Origin: Cryobacterium zongtaii
Lineage (GTDB): Bacteria; Actinomycetota; Actinomycetes; Actinomycetales; Microbacteriaceae
Assembly: GCF_002909375.1 (NCBI RefSeq)
Contig: NZ_PPXD01000001.1
Coordinates: 124,001-188,000, forward strand
DNA length: 64,000 bases
Direction of reading: 5' to 3'
Made by a program: the position numbers and the translations under genes
The notes under the pieces: generated by a model
Databases searched by the model: none
Seen by the model: only the letters and a program-made list of their open reading frames with translations
What the model was told of the DNA's origin: nothing
In this document: piece after piece, positions 1 to 8,781 of the stretch
How positions within the stretch are numbered: the stretch's first letter is position 1
Layout: each line of letters begins with the position of its first letter

Positions 1-830
1 GTGCGGGCGCGGGCCCGGGCCTCGTCCTCGCTGAGGGAGGCGAACCTGTGGAAGAACGACTTGGGGTTCGTGAACGCGCCGCGCTGGAGCCGCAGGAACC
101 GCTCCTCGTACCACCGGGAGATGTCGGAGGTGCGGGCATCCACGTAGATGGTGAAGTCGAATAGGTCGCTCACCGCGAGCCCGTGGCCCGGGGCGGGCGG
201 CTGCAACACGTTCAAGCCCTCGACGATGAGGATGTCGGGCTGACGCACGACGACCTGCGCGTCGGGCACGATGTCGTAGTTCAGGTGCGAGTAGAACGGG
301 GCGCGCACCTCGGCGGCGCCGCTCTTGATGGCGCTGACGAAACGCAGCAGTGTGCGCCGGTCGTACGACTCCGGGAAGCCCTTGCGTTCCATCAGGCCGC
401 GACGTGCCAGTTCGGCGTTGGGGAAGAGGAACCCGTCAGTGGTGACCAGTTCCACCCGGGGAGTGTCTTCCCAGCGGGCCAGGAGCTCCCGCAGCAGCCG
501 GGCGATGGTGGACTTGCCCACGGCGACGGACCCGGCCACGCCGATCACGAACGGGGTGCGCTGGGCGCGTTCCCCGAGGAAGTCGCTGGTGTCGCGGTGC
601 AGCTTGCGGGCTCCCGCGGCGTAGAGGTTGAGCAGCCGGCTCAACGGCAGGTAGACATCCGACACCTCGTTGATGTCGAGCGGTTCGCCCAGGCCGCGCA
701 GCTGCACGACCTCGGTTTCCCGCAACGGCAACCGGGTCGAGGGTGCGAGGGATGCCCACACAGCACGGTCGAGCTCCACAAAGGGGGTGCTGTGACCGTT
801 ATTACTGGGGCTCACCACCGGCTCGGACAT
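1..830 (-). CDS. coaA: Type I pantothenate kinase, C-terminus cut by window edge
   Basis: ATP-dependent phosphorylation of pantothenate, the committed step of coenzyme A synthesis, in the cytosol. About 276 residues are visible, starting [10 protein letters not shown]. They carry the P-loop GSVAVGKS (about residues 100-107), the TTDGFLFPN segment and [14 protein letters not shown], all characteristic of bacterial CoaA. The family is usually 305-320 residues, so roughly the last 35 are off the left edge. The ATG at 830 has no Shine-Dalgarno sequence, but TATGCT (838-843 on the minus strand) lies 7 nt upstream, which suits a leaderless mRNA. The gene is divergent from glmS across 33 bp. Confidence 0.95.
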   Translation of the reverse strand, partial: MSEPVVSPSNNGHSTPFVELDRAVWASLAPSTRLPLRETEVVQLRGLGEPLDINEVSDVYLPLSRLLNLYAAGARKLHRDTSDFLGERAQRTPFVIGVAGSVAVGKSTIARLLRELLARWEDTPRVELVTTDGFLFPNAELARRGLMERKGFPESYDRRTLLRFVSAIKSGAAEVRAPFYSHLNYDIVPDAQVVVRQPDILIVEGLNVLQPPAPGHGLAVSDLFDFTIYVDARTSDISRWYEERFLRLQRGAFTNPKSFFHRFASLSEDEARARAR

Positions 831-863
831 CTAGGCAAGCATAGTGCGACTAAAATCAGGGCC
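831..863. promoter_or_regulatory. Divergent leaderless promoters, coaA/glmS
   Basis: Only 33 bp separate the two start codons. A plus-strand -10 hexamer TAAAAT (851-856) lies 7 nt before the glmS ATG. A minus-strand TATGCT (843-838) lies 7 nt before the coaA ATG. Both spacings place transcription starts at or next to the initiation codon. The -35 region of each promoter would fall inside the other gene. Transcription starts have not been measured; this is read from spacing alone. Confidence 0.55.
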
Positions 864-2714
864 ATGTGCGGAATCGTAGGATATGTCGGAGACAACAAAA
901 GCGTCGAGGTCCTCATGGGAGGTCTCCGTCGACTCGAGTACCGGGGGTATGACTCCGCGGGGATAGCGGTGATCGACGACGCGGGTGTGCTCAACACCGC
1001 GAAGCGCGCCGGCAAGCTCGCCGTGCTCGCCGCCGAGCTCGAGGCGCACCCGATCAACAACGGGCGCACCGGAATCGGGCACACCCGGTGGGCCACCCAC
1101 GGTGGTCCGACCGACCAGAACGCGCACCCGCACCTGGGTGACGACGGCAAGCTCGCCCTCATCCACAACGGCATCATCGAGAACTTCTCGCCGCTCAAGG
1201 ACGAACTCCTCGCCGAGGGTTACGTCTTCGAAAGCGAAACCGACACCGAGGTGGCCGCCGTGCTGCTCGGCCGCGAATACCGCCGCCTGGGTGACCTGGG
1301 CGAAGCGTTCCGCACCGTCGTCGCGCGCCTGGACGGCGCGTTCACGCTGCTGGCCGTGCACCAGGACCAGCCCGGCGTCGTGGTCGGCGCCCGCCGTAAC
1401 TCGCCGCTGGTGATCGGCCTGGGCGACGGCGAGAACTTCCTCGGCTCCGACGTCGCGGCGTTCGTGGAGTACACCCGTCGTGCCGTCGCGATCGGCCAGG
1501 ACCAGATCGTGACCATCACCCCCGACCTCGTCACCGTCACCGACTTCTTCGGCGCCCCCGTCGAGGTCGAAGAATTCGACATCGCCTGGGACGCCTCCGC
1601 CAGTGAAAAGGGCGGCTGGTCCAGCTTCATGGCCAAGGAGATCTCCGAGCAGCCGGATGCCGTCACCAACACCCTGCGCGGCCGCATCCACGACGGCCAG
1701 GCCGTGGTGCCCGAGCTCGAGGCCTTCGGCGATGACGTGCTCGCCGGCATCCGCCGCATCGTGATTGTGGCCTGCGGCACGGCCGCGTACGCCGGCCAGA
1801 CCGCCAAGTACGCCATCGAGAAGTGGGCGCAGGTGCCGGTGGATGTCGAACTCAGCCACGAGTTCCGCTACCGCGACCCGGTGCTCACCTCGGACACCCT
1901 GGTGATCTCGATCAGCCAGTCCGGCGAGACCATGGACACCCTGATGGCCGTGAAGTACGCCCGCGAGGCCGGCGCCAAGGCCATCTCGATCTGCAACACC
2001 CAGGGCGCCACGATTCCCCGCGAATCCGACGCCGTGATCTACACGCACGCCGGACCCGAGGTCGCCGTCGCGTCGACGAAGGGGTTCACCGGCCAGATCG
2101 CCGCGCTGTACCTCTTCGCGCTGCACCTGGCCCGGGTGCGCAACACCATGTCCCTGGAGGAGCTGGCCGCGCAGGTCGTCGAGCTGCAGGCCATCCCGGA
2201 GAAGATCGCCACCACCCTGTTGCAGGAAGACGCCGTGCGTCAGCTCGCCGTGTGGATGACCGACTCGCGCGCCGTGCTCTTCCTCGGTCGCCACGTGGGC
2301 TTCCCGATCGCGCTCGAGGGTGCGCTCAAGCTCAAGGAGCTCGCCTACATCCACGCCGAGGGCTTCGCCGCCGGTGAGCTCAAGCACGGCCCGATCGCGC
2401 TGATCGAGCCCGGCCAGCCGGTCTTCGTCGTGGTGCCGAGCCCCCGCGGGTCCGCGCACCTGCACCCCAAGGTGGTCTCCAACATCCAGGAGATCCGCGC
2501 TCGCGGCGCCCGGATCATCGCGATCGCCGAGCAGGGTGACGCCGCGGTGCTGCCGTTCGCCGACACCGTGTTCCACATCCCGCTCGCCGGCCCGCTGTTC
2601 GAGCCGCTGCTCGCCGTGGTGCCGCTGCAGATGTTCGCCATCGAGCTGGCCACCGCCAAGGGCCTCGACGTCGACCAGCCGCGCAACCTGGCGAAGTCGG
2701 TCACGGTCGAATAA
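864..2714 (+). CDS. glmS: Glutamine--fructose-6-phosphate aminotransferase (isomerizing)
   Basis: Makes glucosamine-6-phosphate from fructose-6-phosphate and glutamine, the entry to UDP-GlcNAc and peptidoglycan. The protein is 616 residues, full length for the family. It starts MCGIVGYVG, which puts the glutaminase nucleophile Cys directly after the initiator Met and fixes the start at 864 even though the frame is open far upstream. The N-terminal Ntn glutamine amidotransferase domain (about 1-240) is followed by two SIS domains, with motifs SQSGETMDT and STKGFTGQ, and the C-terminal DQPRNLAKSVTVE. A TAAAAT hexamer 7 nt upstream suggests a leaderless transcript. acpS follows after 122 bp. Confidence 0.97.
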   Translation: MCGIVGYVGDNKSVEVLMGGLRRLEYRGYDSAGIAVIDDAGVLNTAKRAGKLAVLAAELEAHPINNGRTGIGHTRWATHGGPTDQNAHPHLGDDGKLALIHNGIIENFSPLKDELLAEGYVFESETDTEVAAVLLGREYRRLGDLGEAFRTVVARLDGAFTLLAVHQDQPGVVVGARRNSPLVIGLGDGENFLGSDVAAFVEYTRRAVAIGQDQIVTITPDLVTVTDFFGAPVEVEEFDIAWDASASEKGGWSSFMAKEISEQPDAVTNTLRGRIHDGQAVVPELEAFGDDVLAGIRRIVIVACGTAAYAGQTAKYAIEKWAQVPVDVELSHEFRYRDPVLTSDTLVISISQSGETMDTLMAVKYAREAGAKAISICNTQGATIPRESDAVIYTHAGPEVAVASTKGFTGQIAALYLFALHLARVRNTMSLEELAAQVVELQAIPEKIATTLLQEDAVRQLAVWMTDSRAVLFLGRHVGFPIALEGALKLKELAYIHAEGFAAGELKHGPIALIEPGQPVFVVVPSPRGSAHLHPKVVSNIQEIRARGARIIAIAEQGDAAVLPFADTVFHIPLAGPLFEPLLAVVPLQMFAIELATAKGLDVDQPRNLAKSVTVE

Positions 2715-2748
2715 GGCCGGTCGAGCAAGCCGGCCGAATAGGCCACGG

Positions 2749-2801
2749 ATGCCCAGGGCTCGCCGCGTCATCGCCTCGCGATGGCACCGGGTCCTGGGCA
2801 T
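2749..2801. terminator. Nested stem-loop between glmS and acpS
   Basis: Perfect 9-bp arms ATGCCCAGG (2749-2757) and CCTGGGCAT (2793-2801) enclose a second hairpin, CATCGC-CTC-GCGATG (2769-2783). A further short stem GGCCGG/CCGGCC (2715-2735) directly follows the glmS stop. No strong U tract follows, only ATTT. It could be a weak glmS terminator or a structure in the acpS leader. Confidence 0.35.
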
Positions 2802-2836
2802 TTCGCTGAGAACAGCACACGAGGATTGAGCAGAGC

Positions 2837-3193
2837 ATGATCAAGGGCATCGGCGTCGACATCGTCGACCTGGCACGCTTCGACCGGCAGGTGGCCCGCA
2901 CGCCCGGGCTGGTGCCGAGGCTGTTCGCGCCGGCCGAGCGCACCCTGCCGACACACTCGCTGGCCGCCCGGTTCGCCGCCAAGGAAGCTCTGATCAAGGC
3001 CCTCGGCGACAGTGTGGGCGCCAGCTGGCAGGAGATGGAAGTGGTCTCCGACCCGCACGGCAACCCGTCCTTCGCGCTGACCGGAGCGGTGCAGGCCGCC
3101 TTCACCGCCCGCGGCATCACGAGCGCGCACCTGAGCCTGACCCACGACGCCGGGGTGGCCTGCGCGTTCGTGGTCCTGGAGGGGAACTCATGA
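2837..3193 (+). CDS. acpS: Holo-[acyl-carrier-protein] synthase
   Basis: Transfers 4'-phosphopantetheine from CoA to acyl carrier protein, activating it for fatty acid synthesis. The 118-residue protein has the AcpS hallmarks: IGVDIVDLARF at the N-terminus (Mg2+/CoA-binding Asp) and RFAAKEALIKALGD around residue 45 (catalytic/metal Glu). Its length is normal for the compact trimeric AcpS type. It uses CoA, so its closeness to coaA is functionally sensible. The stop codon overlaps the alr start (ATGA at 3190), indicating translational coupling. Confidence 0.95.
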   Translation: MIKGIGVDIVDLARFDRQVARTPGLVPRLFAPAERTLPTHSLAARFAAKEALIKALGDSVGASWQEMEVVSDPHGNPSFALTGAVQAAFTARGITSAHLSLTHDAGVACAFVVLEGNS

Positions 3194-4347
3194 CCGACTT
3201 CCGTGAGGCCGTCATCGATCTCGGTGCCGTGCAGGCCAACGTGGAACACCTGCGCAGCCTGATCGGCACCCGGCACACCATGGCCGTGGTCAAGGCCAAC
3301 GGCTACGGTCACGGCGCCGTGCCGGTGGCCCGCGCCGCGCTCGCCGGCGGCGCCGACTGGCTCGGTGTCGCCGATATCGACGAGGCCCTCGCCCTCCGCG
3401 CCGCCGGCATCGACGCCCCGCTGCTGGCCTGGCTGCACGGCCCGGATGCCGACTTCGCCGCCGCCATCGCCGCGGACATCGACCTCGGACTGTCGTCGGC
3501 GCGGCAGGTGCGCGAGGTCGCGGCGGCCGCCAACGCACTGGGCCGGCCCGCATCCGTGCAGATCAAACTCGAGACCGGCCTCAACCGCAACGGCGTCGAC
3601 GAATCGGACTGGGCCGAGGTGCTGGGCCTCGCTGCCGCGTTCGAGCGCGTCGACCGGCTGCGGGTGCGCGGCCTGTTCAGCCACCTGGCCAACACCTCAC
3701 CCGACGACGACCTCGCCGCCATCGCCAGCTTCGGCCGCGGGCTGGAGGCCGCTACCGCCGCCGGACTCACCATCGACCTCGCCCATCTGGCGTCCACGGC
3801 CGCCGCCCTGCGCCTGCCCGCCGCCCGCTACTCGATGGTGCGGTTGGGCATCGGTATTTACGGGCAGTCGCCCTTCGCCGACGCGGATGCCGCCGACCTC
3901 GGCCTGACCGCGGCCATGACTCTGCGCGGCCGGGTCGCCGCCGTGCGCCGGGTCGCCGCCGGCGCGGGCGTCTCCTACGACTACCTGTGGCGCGCCACCG
4001 CCGACACCACCCTCGCCCTGGTGCCGCTGGGTTACGCCGACGGGGTACCCCGGCAGGCCATGAACGCCGCCAGGGTGGCCATCAACGGAACCCAGTACCC
4101 CGTGGTGGGCCGCGTCGCGATGGACCAGTTCCTTGTAGACGTGGGCACCGACCCTGTCGCCGTCGGCGACGTGGTGGTGCTGTTCGGCGACGCTGCGGCC
4201 GGGGTGCCCACCGCCGCCGAGTGGGGCGCCGCCGCGGGAACCATCAACTACGACATCGTCACCCGGGTGGGTGCCCGGGTGCCGCGTCGGTATGTGGGAT
4301 CTGGGTCCCTGACCGACGCCGACAGCACCGAAACCACGAGGTCGTAG
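3190..4347 (+). CDS. alr: Alanine racemase
   Basis: PLP-dependent interconversion of L- and D-alanine for peptidoglycan. The 385-residue length is normal. The PLP lysine is K35 in VVKANGYGHG, within the N-terminal TIM barrel. The C-terminal beta domain carries GVSYDYLWRA with the conserved catalytic tyrosine and the substrate-loop motif RVAMDQFLVDVG. The ATG overlaps the acpS stop by 4 nt and tsaE begins 4 nt after the alr stop, so acpS-alr-tsaE-TauE are probably one operon. The NAD(P)HX repair gene often found between acpS and alr in actinobacteria is absent here. Confidence 0.96.
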   Translation: MTDFREAVIDLGAVQANVEHLRSLIGTRHTMAVVKANGYGHGAVPVARAALAGGADWLGVADIDEALALRAAGIDAPLLAWLHGPDADFAAAIAADIDLGLSSARQVREVAAAANALGRPASVQIKLETGLNRNGVDESDWAEVLGLAAAFERVDRLRVRGLFSHLANTSPDDDLAAIASFGRGLEAATAAGLTIDLAHLASTAAALRLPAARYSMVRLGIGIYGQSPFADADAADLGLTAAMTLRGRVAAVRRVAAGAGVSYDYLWRATADTTLALVPLGYADGVPRQAMNAARVAINGTQYPVVGRVAMDQFLVDVGTDPVAVGDVVVLFGDAAAGVPTAAEWGAAAGTINYDIVTRVGARVPRRYVGSGSLTDADSTETTRS

Positions 4348-4351
4348 CCCG

Positions 4352-4891
4352 ATGCGCCGCACGATCGCCGACCCCGAAACCATGCACGCCTTCGGCCTGG
4401 AAATGGCCGGGCTGCTGCGCGCCGGTGATCTGATGGTGCTCACCGGCCCGCTCGGCGCCGGTAAGACCACCTTCACCCGCGGCCTCGGCGAGGGCTTGCG
4501 CGTGCGCGGCGCGGTCACCAGCCCCACCTTCGTTCTCGCCCGCACGCATCCGAGCACGATCGGCGGACCGCCGCTGGTGCACGTGGATGCCTACAGGTTG
4601 AGCAGCGCGATGGAGCTGGACGACCTCGACATCGACTTCGCCCGCTCGATCGTGGTGGTGGAGTGGGGCCGCGGCCTGCTCGAGGGGATCACCGAATCGT
4701 GGCTGGACATGGAGATCGAGCGTCCGCTCGGCGCCTCGCAGGCCGACCCGGACGCCGACATCGACGATGCCGTCGCCCTGGACCTGCCCGAACCGCGCAC
4801 CGTCACGGTGACCGGCCACGGACCGCGCTGGCAGGACGGCCTCGGCTTCCGCTCCGACCCGGCCGGCCCGGATGAGCCGGTGCACGCATGA
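4352..4891 (+). CDS. tsaE: tRNA t6A modification ATPase TsaE
   Basis: P-loop ATPase that works with TsaB and TsaD to make N6-threonylcarbamoyladenosine at A37 of ANN-decoding tRNAs. The 179 residues contain the Walker [15 protein letters not shown] near residues 31-44, the switch region [10 protein letters not shown], and VHVDAYRL followed by VVEWGRGL (Walker B region). The family is commonly 150-180 residues. The C-terminal 50 residues are acidic and less conserved. The stop overlaps the next ATG at 4888. TsaB and TsaD are encoded just downstream, so the whole tsaEBD set lies within 3.7 kb. Confidence 0.93.
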   Translation: MRRTIADPETMHAFGLEMAGLLRAGDLMVLTGPLGAGKTTFTRGLGEGLRVRGAVTSPTFVLARTHPSTIGGPPLVHVDAYRLSSAMELDDLDIDFARSIVVVEWGRGLLEGITESWLDMEIERPLGASQADPDADIDDAVALDLPEPRTVTVTGHGPRWQDGLGFRSDPAGPDEPVHA

Positions 4892-5676
4892 CCGCCGCCC
4901 GGCCGACCGGCGCCTGGTACTGGAGCGCCCTCGTCCTCACCGGCGTCATCGGTGGACTGCTCTCCGGACTGTTCGGTGTCGGCGGCGGCATCGTGATGGT
5001 GCCCCTGCTCATCTCGCTGGTGCGCATGGACCAGCGCCGGGCGGCCACCACGTCGCTGGCCGCGATCGTGCCCACTTCCATCGTGGGGTCGCTCACCTAC
5101 CTGGCCAACGGCCACATCGACCTGATCGCCGGCGCGATCATCGCCGCCGGCGCCGTGGTCGGCGCCCTGATCGGCAGCAACCTGCTGCAGCGCATCCCGC
5201 TGTTCTGGCTGCGCTGGCTCTTCATCGCGCTGCTCATCGTGGTGGCCGCGCGCATGCTTGTCGTGGAGCCGGAACGCGGAGCCGCCCTCGAGCTGAGCTG
5301 GGTCGTGGTGCTGGGCTACCTCGCTCTGGGGCTGACGATGGGCATCGCATCCGGTCTGTTCGGCATCGGCGGGGGAGTGATCGCGGTGCCGGCCCTCGTG
5401 GCGGTGTTCGGCGTGAGCGACCTCATCGCCAAGGGCACCTCGTTGCTGGTGTTGGTGCCCACGAGCCTCGTCGGCACCATCGCCAACCTGCGCGCCGGGC
5501 TCGTCGATCTGCCCGCCGGCCTCGTGGTCGGCGCCGCTGCCACCGTCGCGGCGGTGCCCGGGGTGGCCCTGGCCGTGCTGATCCCGCCGCGCCTGTCGAG
5601 CATCCTGTTCGCCGTGCTGCTGATTCTCGCCGCCGGGCAGCTCACGGTGAAGGCCCTCCGCACCAAGCGCGCCTGA
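4888..5676 (+). CDS. TauE/SafE family anion permease
   Basis: Integral membrane protein of the sulfite exporter TauE/SafE family (putative sulfite, sulfoacetate or organosulfur transport; substrate not predictable). The 262 residues form two homologous halves, each opening with the family repeat: [19 protein letters not shown] near residue 22 and [19 protein letters not shown] near residue 152. About eight hydrophobic segments are visible. The gene overlaps the tsaE stop by 4 nt and so sits inside the tsa operon without an evident functional link. It is followed by a palindromic repeat (5697-5763). Confidence 0.85.
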   Translation: MTAARPTGAWYWSALVLTGVIGGLLSGLFGVGGGIVMVPLLISLVRMDQRRAATTSLAAIVPTSIVGSLTYLANGHIDLIAGAIIAAGAVVGALIGSNLLQRIPLFWLRWLFIALLIVVAARMLVVEPERGAALELSWVVVLGYLALGLTMGIASGLFGIGGGVIAVPALVAVFGVSDLIAKGTSLLVLVPTSLVGTIANLRAGLVDLPAGLVVGAAATVAAVPGVALAVLIPPRLSSILFAVLLILAAGQLTVKALRTKRA

Positions 5677-5696
5677 CGCCCACCCGCCCCGCACCC

Positions 5697-5763
5697 AACT
5701 GTTACCCGTGCGGACGAATGGTCCCGGTGTGCCGGACGCAAATGTCCGATTCGGCAACAGTTG
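5697..5763. repeat. Intergenic palindromic repeat, family A copy 1
   Basis: A 67-bp nested inverted repeat. Outer arms CAACTGTT (5697-5704) and AACAGTTG (5756-5763) are perfect complements. Inner arms CGGAC (5711-5715) and GTCCG (5744-5748) surround a CCGG-TGTG-CCGG core. Copies at 20302-20366 and 57850-57916 share the same outer arms, inner arms and core. It lies between two co-oriented genes. Confidence 0.8.
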
Positions 5764-5826
5764 CCCGGGAACGAGCCGGCGAGGCACCCGGCGGGCGGAG
5801 GCGCCCGGGCCGCATAGGCTGGACGG

Positions 5827-6462
5827 GTGCTCCTCGCCATCGATACCTCCGCCGGCACCAGCGTCGCCGTCGTCGACCTGACCCAAGGCGTGATCGCCGA
5901 ACGCGGTGTCCCCGACACCATGCGGCACGCCGAGGTGGTCGGCCGCCTCATCCAGGAGTGCCTCACCGAGGCCGCCATCCCCGTCTCGGCGCTCTCCGGC
6001 GTCGTCGGCGGCATGGGCCCCGGACCGTTCACCGGCCTCCGCGTCGGCATCGCCGCCGCCCGGGTCTTCGCGCTGGGCATCGGGCGCCCTCTCGTTCCCG
6101 TGGTCAGCCACGACGCCATCGCCTACGGCCACTACCGCACCGGCCACACCGGCCCGCTGCTCGTGGTCACCGACGCCCGGCGCCGCGAGGTCTACTGGTC
6201 CGCGTACAGCGGGGCGGATGCCGAGCACCTCCCGGTGCGTCTCGGCGCCCCGGCCCTGGCCAAACCGGCCGAGCTGCTCGAGGCCGACTTCGTGCACGCC
6301 GGCCTGCCCCGCCTCGACGCCGCCACCATCTCGGCCGGCGACCTCGGGATGGTCGCCGAACTCGCCTTCGCGGCCGGCCGACCGTTTGCCGCCGACGAGG
6401 CGCTCTACCTGCGCTCACCCGACGTGACGGTGTCCAAAAACGGTCCCAAGCGGGTGAGCTGA
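5827..6462 (+). CDS. tsaB: tRNA t6A complex dimerization subunit TsaB
   Basis: Catalytically inactive ASKHA-fold partner that dimerizes with TsaD in the threonylcarbamoyl transferase complex. The 211 residues start with [15 protein letters not shown], and the central [19 protein letters not shown] matches TsaB well. The start is a GTG at 5827 without a Shine-Dalgarno sequence. TAGGCT (5815-5820) lies exactly 6 nt upstream, consistent with a leaderless promoter immediately after the family A repeat. The stop overlaps the next start as TGATG at 6460-6464, so translation of the RimI-TsaD protein is coupled. Confidence 0.93.
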   Translation: MLLAIDTSAGTSVAVVDLTQGVIAERGVPDTMRHAEVVGRLIQECLTEAAIPVSALSGVVGGMGPGPFTGLRVGIAAARVFALGIGRPLVPVVSHDAIAYGHYRTGHTGPLLVVTDARRREVYWSAYSGADAEHLPVRLGAPALAKPAELLEADFVHAGLPRLDAATISAGDLGMVAELAFAAGRPFAADEALYLRSPDVTVSKNGPKRVS

Positions 6463-8090
6463 TGACCTGGCAGCTGCGCCGCGCCCAGCCCGCCGACGTC
6501 GAGGCGATCATGGCCCTGGAGACGCACATCTTCGAAAACGACGCCTGGTCCACCGAGATGATGGCCCGGGATGTCGCCGACCCGGGCTGCTACTACCTGG
6601 TCGCCTTCCCGCCGGACTCGCCGGAGCACATCGTCGCGTACGCCGGACTGCAGGCGGCGTTGCGCTCGCCGGAGAGCGACATCCAGACCATCGCCGTGGC
6701 CGAAGAGGCCCGCGGCCGCGGGCTCGGCCGGGTTCTCATGCTCAGCCTGATCACCGAGGCCCGCAAGCGCGGAGCCCGCGAGACCTTCCTCGAGGTGCGC
6801 GCCGACAACCCCGGCGCCCAGCACCTGTACCGCTCGCTCGGCTTCGAAGACCTCGGCGTTCGCCGGGGCTACTACCAACCAGACAACGTGGATGCGATCG
6901 TGATGCGCCTGCCCATTCCGCCCGCCGAGATGCAGTTCACGGATGCCGCCGCCGCGCGGCCCGCCGCCGACCCGGCCGCACCCGCCGCCGCCCCTGCAGC
7001 ATCAGCCGCCCCGGCCCGCCCGCTCAACCGCACCAACCCGCTGGTGCTCGGCATCGAAACCTCCTGCGACGAGACCGGCATCGGCATTGTGCGCGGCACC
7101 ACCTTGCTCTCCAACACCATCGCCTCGTCGATGGACGAGCATGCCCGCTACGGCGGCGTCGTGCCGGAGGTTGCCGCTCGCGCCCACCTCGAAGAGATGG
7201 TGCCCGCCATCCACGCGGCCGTCGCTGAAGCCGGCATCCGGCTCGACGAGATCGACGCCATCGCCGTCACCAGCGGACCCGGCCTCGCCGGTGCACTCAT
7301 GGTCGGTGTCGGCGCTGCCAAATCGCTCGCGGTGGCGCTGGACGTGCCGATCTACGCCGTCAACCACCTCGTCGGCCACGTGGGCGCCGACCTGCTGCGC
7401 GGCGAGGGCGTCGACACAGATGCGCCGCTGGAGTACCCCACCATCGCCCTGCTGGTCTCCGGGGGGCACACCTCGCTGCTGCTGGTGCGCGACCTGGTTT
7501 CCGACGTGGAGCTGCTCGGCGAGACCATCGACGATGCCGCCGGCGAGGCCTTCGACAAGGTCGCCAGGGTGCTCGGCCTGCCCTACCCCGGCGGGCCGCA
7601 GATCGACAGGGTCGCGGCCACCGGCGACCCTGCCGCCATCCGTTTCCCGCGCGGCCTCAGCCACCAGAAGGATGTCGCCAAGCATCGCTATGACTTCTCC
7701 TTCTCCGGCCTGAAGACCTCGGTGGCCCGGTGGGTGGAACAGAAGCGTGACGCCGGCGAAACCGTGCCGATCAATGACGTTGCGGCGAGCTTCCGCGAGG
7801 CCGTCGTCGACGTGCTGCTCACCAAAGCCGTCGCGGCCTGCACCGACCTCGGGGTGCCCAGGCTGCTGCTCGGCGGCGGGGTGATCGCCAATGCGCGGTT
7901 GCGCCAGGTGGCCCAGGAGCGCACGGATGCGGCCGGTATCGCGCTGCGCATCCCGCCCCTGTCGCTCTGCACCGACAACGGCGCCATGATCGCGGCGCTC
8001 GGCGCGCAGCTGATCATGGCCGGGCACGCGCCCTCCAACCTCGATTTCGGGGCGGACTCCACCCTCCCGGTGGGCCTCATCCAGGCCTGA
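6462..8090 (+). CDS. tsaD: RimI-TsaD fusion: N-acetyltransferase plus t6A transferase
   Basis: One uninterrupted 542-residue frame. Residues 1-150 are a RimI-like GNAT protein, expected to acetylate the N-terminal Ala of ribosomal protein S18, with the acetyl-CoA loop [15 protein letters not shown] and [15 protein letters not shown]. Residues 157-192 are an Ala/Pro-rich linker. Residues 193-542 are TsaD, which forms t6A37 in tRNA, with [11 protein letters not shown], the metal-binding [15 protein letters not shown] and the C-terminal CTDNGAMIA. These are two separate genes in many actinobacteria. An in-frame ATG at 6930 (M157) could give separate TsaD, but it has no convincing ribosome binding site and no stop precedes it. 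Confidence 0.9.
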   Translation: MTWQLRRAQPADVEAIMALETHIFENDAWSTEMMARDVADPGCYYLVAFPPDSPEHIVAYAGLQAALRSPESDIQTIAVAEEARGRGLGRVLMLSLITEARKRGARETFLEVRADNPGAQHLYRSLGFEDLGVRRGYYQPDNVDAIVMRLPIPPAEMQFTDAAAARPAADPAAPAAAPAASAAPARPLNRTNPLVLGIETSCDETGIGIVRGTTLLSNTIASSMDEHARYGGVVPEVAARAHLEEMVPAIHAAVAEAGIRLDEIDAIAVTSGPGLAGALMVGVGAAKSLAVALDVPIYAVNHLVGHVGADLLRGEGVDTDAPLEYPTIALLVSGGHTSLLLVRDLVSDVELLGETIDDAAGEAFDKVARVLGLPYPGGPQIDRVAATGDPAAIRFPRGLSHQKDVAKHRYDFSFSGLKTSVARWVEQKRDAGETVPINDVAASFREAVVDVLLTKAVAACTDLGVPRLLLGGGVIANARLRQVAQERTDAAGIALRIPPLSLCTDNGAMIAALGAQLIMAGHAPSNLDFGADSTLPVGLIQA

Positions 8091-8164
8091 AACCGCATCT
8101 CACCAAGAGTTTCTCGCGCGGACGCGATACTGTCATGGTGGGGGTTTTACGCAGAGCCAGCACG

Positions 8165-8201
8165 TTGACACCCCCACGGCGCGGGTGCCACTATGGCACC
8201 C
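8165..8201 (+). promoter_or_regulatory. Promoter with overlapping inverted repeat
   Basis: A consensus -35 TTGACA (8165-8170) is followed after 18 bp by CACTAT (8189-8194). A perfect 8-bp inverted repeat, GGGTGCCA (8183-8190), CTA, TGGCACCC (8194-8201), covers the -10. This arrangement suggests a repressor operator controlling the three membrane-protein genes downstream. No candidate regulator gene is adjacent. Confidence 0.45.
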
Positions 8202-8255
8202 ATCGCACCCAGTGCCCTTGCATTCCCTACGCTGCACCACGTGAAGGAGTCACCC

Positions 8256-8681
8256 ATGACCGACCCGAACCAGCCCCCCGTGAACAAGCCGGACTCGAAC
8301 GAGCCCACTCCGCCGCCGGCGTACGCCCCGCCCGCGCCGCCGGCCTACGGTGCAACCCCGGCCGCCCCGGCCTACGGCGCCGCACCCGCCGCCCCGCAGG
8401 CCTACGCACCGCAGGGCTACGGGCAGCCGGCCGCCGGCGATAAGTGGAACGTTCTCGCGATCATCTCCCTGGTCAGCGCGTTCTTCGTGTCCCTCGCCGC
8501 CGTGATCTGCGGCCACATTGCGCTCAGCCAGATCAAGCGCACCGGCGAAAAGGGTCGGGGCCTCGCCATCGCCGGCCTCGTGCTCGGCTACGTCGGCCTG
8601 ATCAGCGGACTCATCTTCCTCATCGTCACGATCGGCGTGATCATGGCGGGCATCAGCGAAGGCTCGTACACCACCTACTAG
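8256..8681 (+). CDS. DUF4190-type proline-rich membrane protein
   Basis: Unknown function. The 141-residue protein has a disordered Pro/Ala/Tyr-rich N-terminus (about 1-62, repeated PAYG and APAAP motifs) and a C-terminal pair of transmembrane helices. The helices are separated by GHIALSQIKRTGEKGRGLAI, the DUF4190 signature. The ATG at 8256 is chosen because AAGGAG lies 8 nt upstream; the frame extends further up but without a good start. It is the first of three adjacent genes with the same plan. A role at the cell envelope or septum is plausible but not shown. Confidence 0.75.
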   Translation: MTDPNQPPVNKPDSNEPTPPPAYAPPAPPAYGATPAAPAYGAAPAAPQAYAPQGYGQPAAGDKWNVLAIISLVSAFFVSLAAVICGHIALSQIKRTGEKGRGLAIAGLVLGYVGLISGLIFLIVTIGVIMAGISEGSYTTY

Positions 8682-8781
8682 AAGGCTCGGCAGACCGCGC
8701 TCGCCGGCCACCCCGGCCGCCCGATCGGGCGGCCGGGCGGCCTGGATCAGACCAGGCGTTCACAGGAAAGGAATGACGATC

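Noticed and set aside
183-863. Upstream extension of the glmS frame
   Set aside because: GlmS needs Cys at position 2, and the extension is antisense to coaA.
831-2801. Long open frame on the minus strand across glmS
   Set aside because: It is the antisense shadow of glmS in high-GC DNA: Gly/Asp/His/Val-rich composition, no domain, no ribosome binding site.
6918-7040. Possible frameshift or assembly error joining rimI and tsaD
   Set aside because: The frame is continuous, the Ala/Pro linker is in normal codon use, and both domains are complete, so a true fusion is simpler.
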